64,000 bases of DNA from Iris pallida (Eukaryota; Streptophyta; Magnoliopsida; Asparagales; Iridaceae): assembly GCA_029216955.1 (NCBI GenBank), contig JANAVB010006998.1, positions 1,435,800 to 1,499,799 of the forward strand. The letters are read 5' to 3'. Under the pieces are notes generated by a model, which did not search any database, was not told where the DNA came from, and saw only the letters and a program-made list of their open reading frames with translations. How positions within the stretch are numbered: the stretch's first letter is position 1; each line of letters opens with the position of its first letter. The translations under genes and the position numbers were made by a program. Positions 56,233-64,000 of the stretch are shown here, piece after piece.

Positions 56233-57546
56233 ATGGCAGGACGAAGAGGATCTTACCTTATAACATCCCGTGCCGGTAGAGGTTCTACCGGTGGACAGAG
56301 TGCAACTCCGTTATCGGATGATGGTTTCAGACCCTTGTTTCCTAGTACTCCAATGTACCGACTAGTCACATCTCCGACTGGGTCGATGGTACGTAGCAGT
56401 ACTCCTGGGACGGGCAGTTCCAGGCCTGAGACTATCCTGTCCAGCGTTCCGAATGCTGACGCTACTATGAAGATGGAGGAATGGGTGGAGGAGGTCACAT
56501 CTACTCCGTCTCTATATGATTCGAGCGATCCTCCTTGCGCCCCTCCGGACGAGATGAGGATGGAGATTTAGTCCGATGGGCCTACGAAGTAAGTTAATTA
56601 GCTAACATTAATTTATAAAGATATCTATATATTCATGAATATACTTTTTCTTGTGTAGATAACGTCTCCCGTCTGTTCAATGGGCATTGGGGCTATTTTT
56701 GAGGTCCAACTTTGGTGGCCCTTGGATCAACTACTCGGATGCCTCGGATGAGAGGAAGGCATTCTGGTTTACCCACTTCAAGGTAACTAAAGTATATTGC
56801 TTTTAGTATAAATCATCTTTTATGAATATTATATAACTAACTAATTTGATTCTTGTAGAAAATATATTTTTATCCACCACACCGGGCTGAGATGATCGAG
56901 AAGAAATTTTCTGCCGTTGTCACCAAGTTGATCTAAGATGCGATCGATGACAGAAGGCTCGAGAGCGCTCCGGAAGACCGATTCACGGCTGGATCACGCC
57001 CGAGCAATGGACTGCGATAAGGGATAGATTCGACGATCCTAGGTACGGAGACGGAGAAGGCGAAGGTGGCTAGGACGAGGGCAGAAAAGTGGTGTGGTGG
57101 CTCGATTCCCATAACGGAACATTTTCGTCGCCTGGTATGTATTTTACTGTAATATATTATTTTAATAAAAGTAGGAATAGAATGTTCAATTTCAACAACA
57201 AATAAATTATTATAACATATAATGAGGGGTGAGGATGCCAACATGGTGTCCGTCTTCCTAGCCATCCATCAGAATGACAGAAAGCTCATCGATGATAGGG
57301 CTACGCAGAGCTATGTAAGTATTACTTTACGTGTCAGCAATTTTAGTATAACTTAAGAATATGCAATATATATCGATAGACGGGGAACAACTAGGTTGGT
57401 AGTAAATATTATGCTTATCGAGAAGCATACTTTTCTTGCATGAGTACCTTAGGCTAGAGCGTGAGAGTGCACATGCGAAGGAAGGGGCTGGTACTTTCTC
57501 GCAGCCCCCTCCCGCTCGGATGTCGGACGAGCTCTGGATGACCGTC
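56233..57546 (+). pseudogene. CACTA-R second gene, Transposase_24-type, interrupted by element C
   Basis: ATG at 56233 follows TATCAGGT. Exon 1 (to about 56588) encodes a Ser/Thr/Gly/Arg-rich start (MAGRRGSYLITSRAGRGS) and has a TAG near its end (56569-56571). Later exons, read with frame changes, include NFGGPWINYSDASDERKAFW, KKIYFYPPHRAEMIEKKF, ANMVSVFLAIHQNDRKLI and, last, MSDELWMTV at 57520-57546. These follow the order of plant Ptta/En_Spm (Transposase_24) proteins. Element C inserted right after WMTV; the rest should lie past the right edge of the window. Exon borders GTAAGT/TTGTAG are visible near 56588, 56659, 56783, 56859 and 57314. Confidence 0.72.
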
Positions 57547-58576
57547 TGTAACGCCCCAGTCCCAAAATATATAGGACTAGGAACGTAGACATGCCAGCTG
57601 TATTCATACGAAATACATAGGTCTCGTATGAATACATAAGCTGTAAAATGCAGTAATCCAAGATAAACTAAATCTCATCCACAATGAAAAGAATAATATA
57701 AATATCAACTCGAATATTATTGATACAATCGTTGGGCGGAGACAAAGTCCACTACCAACTATCACAATGAAAGAAATGTACATGACTCGAAAAATGGAAA
57801 GACGAACCAAGCGCAATCGTCTTCGGAAGAATGGAGAAGACCACGGCCTTGGCTAGGATACCTGCAGAAAACATGAACACACACCTGGGGAAAAACCAGG
57901 TCCTCAGAGGGACGTAACAAGATACATAAAAACAATACCATGATGAACTGTAAATGATACATGATAAAGAAGAGACCACACGCTCCAACACAATGGAACC
58001 TAACCATCTAGGTGTAATGCAAGTCGAAAACTATACTGGAACGTATAAGTGGGTAGGAATAAAGCATAGCATCCACTAGAGGCTTTCGCATGAACTAGTA
58101 TACGTCTCTGACCGTATCTGACGACGAGGTCAGGGCCGTGCAATGGATATATCCCCTAGTTCATACTTTGCATCGCTAGCATACCTCCTGACCGTATCTG
58201 ACGTCGTGGTCAGGGCCGTGCAATGGATATATCCTCTAGCGACACACCCATAACAGGGAAACCATGAACCCATAACCGGGCAATCTAGAAGGCTGTGGGA
58301 TAGCTCATACGTCCCAGTAGTTTTCCCCGCCCATGTATCACACAAGTCATATCCATGTCTTGGCGATCCATGTCTCTATGCAAGTCGCTATCTAGACTCC
58401 GCTAATCTATAAATGAACCGACACACGAACCGCCCGTATCGGTAGCAAGTCGAATACGTAGGTTCGTGTCGACTCAATGATCCTCACTCATGTGTCGTGT
58501 AGGAGACGTGTCAACAAGTCAAAGAAGTTATGAAGCATAACTTCAACACACCGGGAAAGTCCGCTACCACATATGG

Positions 58577-58578
58577 TC

Positions 58579-58614
<36 letters not shown>

Positions 58615-58618
58615 CACA
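58577..58618. repeat. (AC)n microsatellite
   Basis: About 20 AC dinucleotides with one G interruption. The copy in the other LTR (63760-63790) is shorter. Confidence 0.95.
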
Positions 58619-59284
58619 AATATCGATATACATATCGATGGCACCCAAGTCATACTTGGACATACTCTTACTAATGTAAAAACACTAGCAACATATAAAA
58701 TATCATGAATCAAATGTAAGTACAAGATGGCAAGGTATCTTGCCTGTTGCGACGCCTGGTGAGCTGTCTGGTGTGCTGCGATGATCAAGATGGCACGGCT
58801 GCGACTTTGGTATAACAACTATTCATGGTGACCTCGAGTGGTGGTACGGACAGTTCCATTAGGTCCAGGACGGTTAAATTTGTTAGGGTGGACACAAGGT
58901 AGACTTGAATTGGCGAGGGAATAGAAAGGATTTGGTTATGGACAAGGATAACTATTCGAAGAATTTAGTATAATAAAACATCCATAAAAAATACCTTTTA
59001 TTTGGAAACTATGTTTGATAATCAATTATAAAAATAAAAAAAAACTAGGTTTTTCCTTTATTCAAAATATTATAATTAATTATTTAAAAATATAAGAAAA
59101 TAATAAAAACTAATTTTGTATCAAATATAAAAAGCCATATTAATACAAAATAATATAACCCTAATTTAGGTAACACTTAAAATACTTAAAAATATAAAAA
59201 ATTTACTTTAGAGCTAAAATCCAATTTAGTCAAAATACTAAGGATAATAATAATGATAATGATAAAACTTTTAACAATGTATTT

Positions 59285-59347
59285 TAATAATAATAACAAT
59301 AATAATAATAATAATAATATTAATAATAATAATAATAATAATAATAA
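59285..59347. repeat. (AAT)n microsatellite
   Basis: About 20 AAT units with small interruptions. Confidence 0.9.
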
Positions 59348-60796
59348 ATAGTAAAATAATTAACTAACAATATACATAATAACATATACCTTGATATTAA
59401 ATAATAAAACAATAATATAAGGAAACACAAAAGAACAACCAGCATTCAGAATAATTAATAAATAGAAAAATAATAAATAAATAAAAAGAAGGAAAGGAAT
59501 GAACTGAGCAACTAATGCTGCTCCTTTCGAAGGAGGCACAAGAAAAATCATCAAAAGGAAAAGTTGAAAGGAGGAGAGAGAAAGAAAGGAAAGAGGAAAT
59601 CGAGAGAGAGGGGAGCGGGATCGACCGGCGGCGCTGGTCGGGCGCCGACGGGGAGTGGCGGAGGGAGCAGGCGCTGAGGGAGGAGATCGGAGAGGGCGGA
59701 GTGAACAGGGGGTTTTGGGTCGGCGGAGCTCCGTCGGTCCGGCGGAGTAGAGGGTTTCTCGGGGCGCGGGCACGGGGCGGCGTTCGACGCAGGGTGGTGG
59801 CCGGGGTTTGAGACGGTCGGGAGAGGGGGTTTTGGCAGCTGCGAAGGGAGGAGAAAGGGGCGAAGAAGAGATCGGGAAGGGAGGAAGGTCGGAAGTGATG
59901 GGCGGCTCGGCGGAAGCTCGCGGCGAGGGGCTGCTAGGGCTGAGCGCCTGAGGTTGGCCGTGGAGGAAACGGCAGCGGCGGCGGAAGAAGGTGGAGGTCG
60001 GCGTCGGATTACGTGGAGGCCTGCCCGCCGCCGGCGGTGGGGAAACCCCGCGGTGGCGCTGGAGTGGGTGTTCCGGCCAGACGTCGAGGCAAAAGGAGCA
60101 GCTCGGTCACGCGGAGCGGCGGTCAGCGGGAGGAGACGGGTTCGCCGGCGACAGGTAACGGGTGGTTGGGGTTTCTACATTATTTTTTACTCTTTTTCTG
60201 TGGTTGGTGGTCGGGCTTTTGATGGCGGTGGTGATGGGGGTCTTGGTGACGGTGGTGGCGGTGATAGCCGGATGGTGACGATGATGGGATGACGGTGGCG
60301 TTTGGTGGTTTGGGCTTCGCCGATGGTGGCGGTGGTAGGAGGGTATTGGGGAGGCAGGAGGAGGCTGGCTGTGGCCGATGATCGGAGGCAAGTGGCTCGG
60401 TTGTTGAGACGAGACAGGGGGGTTTGGCTGGTCTGTCGGGATACGACGAGACGGGGTGCTGGCATCAAGTAGGGTTACGACGGTGGAACAGGGGACGATG
60501 GTGTTGGCGGGATGATGGGAATCAGGGAGTTGGCCTTGTGGTGTAGGTGAAGTGGCTGATGGCGATGGCGTCGCCGGACAGGAAGGTCGATGGCTGGGTG
60601 ATGGTGGTCGCCGTAGATTTTCGATGGTTACCATGGGATTTGTTGAAAGTTGTCATGTCCGGGATTGTCGGACACGACATGGATAACTGTAAAAGTAGTA
60701 GAATAAGATTATGGACTGGGAGGGACACGGACACAATGCACGGATTTTTGGGTTGTGGAAATTTGTGGATGTGTAGAATTTATGGAGGAGTACCTG

Positions 60797-60808
60797 CCTA
60801 TTTATAGG
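60797..60808 (-). promoter_or_regulatory. TATA box of element C LTR
   Basis: CCTATAAATAGG on the - strand, about 770 bp into the LTR. It implies that roughly 3.2 kb of each LTR lies downstream of transcription start. Confidence 0.6.
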
Positions 60809-61572
60809 ATGTGGGAATTCCCATTAGGATAAAGATTAGGATTTATTTAAAACCCAAATAGAAAATTTAATTATTAATTTAAATCAATCAAATATAAATT
60901 CAATCAAATTCCAATCTAAATCTAGATCATCTTAACTCAAATCAAATATAATTTCTATCTTTTAAACTATTTAAAATAAATCCATAGAATCAAATCAAAG
61001 ATTTAAATTGCCACCATAATTCAAAAAAATATTTTTTTAAAAATACCTATAATATTAATTTCGAAAATAACCATAATTATTTAAACATCAAATAAGGAAA
61101 TATATCTTCTACTAAATTGAGAAAATTTTAAAATATTAAATTCATGCATTTGCATGCAAATAGAATATTAATTTATAAGTTACAATTTATACTTGTATTA
61201 TGAATAAAATATCTCGAATACCATTTTCATGAATAATAAAATAATTAATTTCGAAAGTTGTACTATTGTTTAAAATAACTAATAAATATTTACGAAAATG
61301 GGTATGCACAATAATATCCATATAAATATACCTTTATTAAAAATAAAATATTTAATTATGCTATATTAAAATAAAATATGTCTTCTATATTAATAAATTT
61401 CATAAATAAAACCTTTTTCAAAAATATGTACCTCGCGCGAAATTTACACTCGACGAGCAAATACGAAAAAAACGTAAATTCTCGCGCGACGTACAATCCG
61501 ACTATCCGACGTATAAATACAACAAAAAAAATCAGTACTAAAATATAGTAAAAAAAATTTTGGGGTTTTACA

Positions 61573-62727
61573 TCCTACCCAACTTACAAGAATTTCGTCC
61601 TCGAAATAAAAATGAGTAAGGGTGTTGAGAGGGTACAAGGGTATATCAATGAGGAACAATCGAATCTCGACGTTTAAAAATGCATTAAAAAATCATGACT
61701 TCGATAACTGCGAAAATAAATCGCGAATTTAGTTTAGGGAGTGAGTGATGGTCGCGATAATAAATCTAGGGTCAGGGGAAAGGACAAGTAACTCGAGATG
61801 GGGATATAGTCCCATCAGTTGGTCGATGGCTAACTATTTGGCGATAGATGGGGGATAACTAAAGGTGATACTTGGGACGATCTATTAGGTACGAGTCTTC
61901 GTCTAAATAGGTGAAAGACGAAAACCAATATGAGTCCAAAGAAGTTGTTTTTGAATACCAATACGTGGTTCCAAGACGAAAGAGTAATTCAAAAGAATTG
62001 CCAAGGCTGTTGTGGATGAGACTCTAGAGGACAAGTTTTGCTATGTCCCTATCCACGTAGAACGATAAATAAAAGCGAACCAAAGTGCACTTGGTTGATC
62101 AGACCATCATGCACCGGTTCTAATAAGACAATATACTAGTGAGTGGCCACTCCATAGCATATGCCTTGATCAAGCTCGATAAGGAATTAGCTTGCAAATA
62201 CTAGGCTAAAACTAGCAGCATAGGATAGTCAAAAATAGTAACAAAAACATAGGCACGATTAATATTGAAAGAAGTGGAATTAGTTCAAACTTCTTAAGAC
62301 TAAGTTATATCCTATGTTGGTCTCTATACAGTCATCCTATAGTCTCTTTTGTCCAAGTCTTTGGTTGACTAGATGGGTTAGGGTCCTCTAAATTCTAAAA
62401 CCTAAGTGAACTTGCCAATATAGGTCATAAGGACAAAGGGATTTCTAGTTCATAAGGTATTCTACCCAACTTAAAAGAATTAAACTAATGGTGTTTGGGA
62501 CAACTAACTAGTAGGGTCAATCTCTAGCAAGCACGAAGGAAAGATAAGAATATGGATGGAAGGAAGCAAGCAAGATGCAATTGATGAGTCAAACGGTAGA
62601 TAAAATCAAGGAAAGAGGTCAAGTATGCGGATGAGATCCTAGACTTCTAATCCTATGCGCAGGCTTGCTTGGTACGGTAAAGTAACCAAACAATTTATCT
62701 TGACCTGCATGGGCCACCACAAAAACA
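61573..62727 (-). other. Element C: internal region, PBS and PPT, no genes
   Basis: The - strand starts 8 nt before TGGTGGCCCATGCAGGTC (62702-62719), an exact match to the proposed tRNA-Ile site. It ends GTAAGTTGGGTAGGA before the LTR. It is non-coding. A block at about 61870-62160 matches element A near 2080-2330, including AACCGGTGCATGATGGTCTG. Confidence 0.82.
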
Positions 62728-64000
62728 TGTAACGCCCCAGTCCCAAAATACGTAGGACTAGGAACGTAGACATGCCAGCTGTATTTATACGAAATACATA
62801 GGTCTCGTATGAATACATAAGCTGTAAAATGCAGTAATCCAAGATAAACTAAATCTCATCCACAATGAAAAGAATAATATAAATATCAACTCGAATATTA
62901 TTGATACAATCGTTGGGCGGAGACAAAGTCCACTACCAACTATCACAATGAAAGAAATGTACATGACTCAAAAAATGGAAAGATGAACCAAGCGCAATCG
63001 TCTTCGGAAGAATGGAGAAGACCACGGCCTTGGCTAGGATACCTGCGGAAAACATGAACACACACCTGGGGAAAAACCAGGTCCTCAGAGGGACGTAACA
63101 AGATACATAAAAACAATACCATGATGAACTATAAATGATACATGATAAAGAAGAGACCACACGCTCCAACACAATGGAACCTAACCATCTAGGTGTAATG
63201 CAAGTCGAAAACTATACTGGAACGTATAAGTGGGTAGGAATAAAGCATAGCATCCACTAGAGGCTTTCACATGAACTAGTATACGTCTCTGACCGTATCT
63301 GACGACGAGGTCAGGGCCGTGCAATGGATATATCCCCTAGTTCATACTTTGCATCGCTAGCATACCTCCTGACCGTATCTGACGTCGTGGTCAGGGCCGT
63401 GCAATGGATATATCCTCTAGCGACACACCCATAACAGGGAAACCATGAACCCATAACCGGGCAATCTAGAAGGCTGTGGGATAGCTCATACGTCCCAGTA
63501 GTTTTCCCCGCCCATGTATCACACAAGTCATATCTATGTCTTGGCGATCTATGTCTCTATGCAAGTCGCTATCTAGACTCCGCTAATCCATAAATGAACC
63601 GACACACGAACCGCCCGTATCGGTAGCAAGTCGAATACGTAGGTTCGTGTCGACTCAATGATCCTCACTCATGTGTCGTGTAGGAGACGTGTCAACAAGT
63701 CAAAGAAGTTATGAAGCATAACTTCAACACACTGGGAAAGTCCGCTACCACATATGGTCCACACACACACACACACGCACACACACACAAACATCGATAT
63801 ACATATCGATGGCACCCAAGTCATACTTGGACATACTCTTACTAATGTAAAAACACTAGCAACATATAAAATATCATGAATCAAATATAAGTACAAGATG
63901 GCAAGGTATCTTGCCTGTTGCGACGCCTGGTGAGCTGTCTGGTGTGCTGCGATGATCAAGATGGCACGGCTGCGACTTTGGTATAACAACTATTCATGGT
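62728..64000 (-). repeat. Element C: 5' LTR, part within window
   Basis: Nearly identical to 57547-58840. The remainder (about 2.75 kb) lies past the window end. Confidence 0.92.

Larger units (their letters stand above)
53872..57546 (+). mobile_element. CACTA-R: remnant of a CACTA element (+ strand)
   Basis: The 3' half of a TNP2 gene, a small unknown ORF and a Transposase_24 gene lie in this order on the + strand, as in many plant CACTA elements. The left end is cut by the Tat LTR and the right end by element C, so no terminal repeats are visible. It is related to CACTA-L but points the other way. Confidence 0.8.
57547..61572 (-). repeat. Element C: 3' LTR (4026 bp)
   Basis: On the - strand it starts TGTAAAACCCCA (61572) and ends GGGACTGGGGCGTTACA (57547). 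It contains a TATA box (60797-60808), a GC-rich block (about 59560-60660), an AAT microsatellite (59285-59347), an AC microsatellite (58577-58618), a two-copy repeat with TCTGACGACGAGGTCAGGGC (58110-58250) and the GGCAAG-GTAT-CTTGCC hairpin (58729-58744). Pro/His/Ser-rich frames in the GC-rich block have no domains and exist in several phases, so I do not call genes. Confidence 0.9.
57547..64000 (-). mobile_element. Element C: gene-less LTR element with 4.03-kb LTRs (LARD-like), continues past window end
   Basis: On the - strand: 5' LTR enters from beyond 64000 and ends at 62728; primer-binding site 62719-62702; 1155-bp interior; polypurine tract; 3' LTR 61572-57547. The visible 1273 bp of the 5' LTR match 57547-58840 almost base for base. 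By eye I count about 14 substitutions, nearly all transitions, plus one microsatellite length change, so the insertion is fairly recent. It broke the Transposase_24 gene of CACTA-R. Confidence 0.9.

Noticed and set aside
59954..60634. Arg/Gly-rich and Pro/His-rich frames in element C LTR
   Set aside because: Low-complexity GC-rich sequence is open in several phases on both strands. No domain.

Overview
This window looks like nuclear, probably heterochromatic, DNA from a flowering plant. It is almost entirely nested transposable elements, and I found no intact single-copy host gene. The plant assignment rests on the families present: Ty1/copia, Ty3/gypsy of the Tat type, CACTA (En/Spm) elements with TNP2 and Transposase_24 genes, an L1-type LINE, and large LTR elements without genes. 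There are also intron-containing fragments of two plant gene families, a sucrose transporter and a YTH-domain protein. The sequence does not let me name a species.

Left block (1-32077). Element A (1-25283, + strand) is a gene-less Ty3-like element; only the last 39 bp of its 5' LTR are in view. Its 3' LTR (3285-25283) is split by a Ty1/copia element (4978-13853, target duplication TATAC) and by CACTA-1 (14345-23736, target duplication ATG). The copia element itself carries a solo LTR of its own family in inverse orientation (10330-11608, duplication ATACG). Element A abuts the 3' half of a LINE (25284-27165). The LINE abuts a truncated LTR of element B (27166-32077, - strand), which has 3.46-kb LTRs and only 0.6 kb of internal DNA.

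Middle block (32078-53871). Element B ends inside a decayed CACTA TNP2 gene (32078-34140, -). Next come a small two-exon + strand gene of unknown function (34343-35226) and a Ty3/gypsy element of the Tat/Ogre type on the - strand (about 35480-53871). The Tat element's gag gene is split by CACTA-2 (43450-51440, duplication CAC). CACTA-2 has no recognisable transposase but carries exon-intron pieces of a SUT2/SUC3-like sucrose transporter (47081-48237), a YTH-domain (ECT-like) protein (48936-49670) and an unidentified exon (45336-45494). All lie in the same orientation, as in Pack-CACTA or transduplicating elements.

Right block (53872-64000). The 3' half of another TNP2 gene (+), a second copy of the small unknown gene (55570-55905) and a Transposase_24 gene form a CACTA remnant. 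It is broken at 57547 by element C (57547 to past the window end, -). Element C is a young gene-less element with 4.03-kb LTRs and a 1.16-kb internal region.

Elements A, B and C share a primer-binding site matching plant tRNA-Ile as I recall it, the same polypurine-tract layout and no gag-pol, so they probably depend on an autonomous partner in trans. Every protein gene here except the exons captured from the host serves or once served transposition, and nearly all carry stops or frameshifts. The strongest candidates for something new are the multi-gene capture in CACTA-2, the tRNA-Ile-primed large-LTR family, and the accessory ORF present both beside a Tat element and inside a CACTA element.
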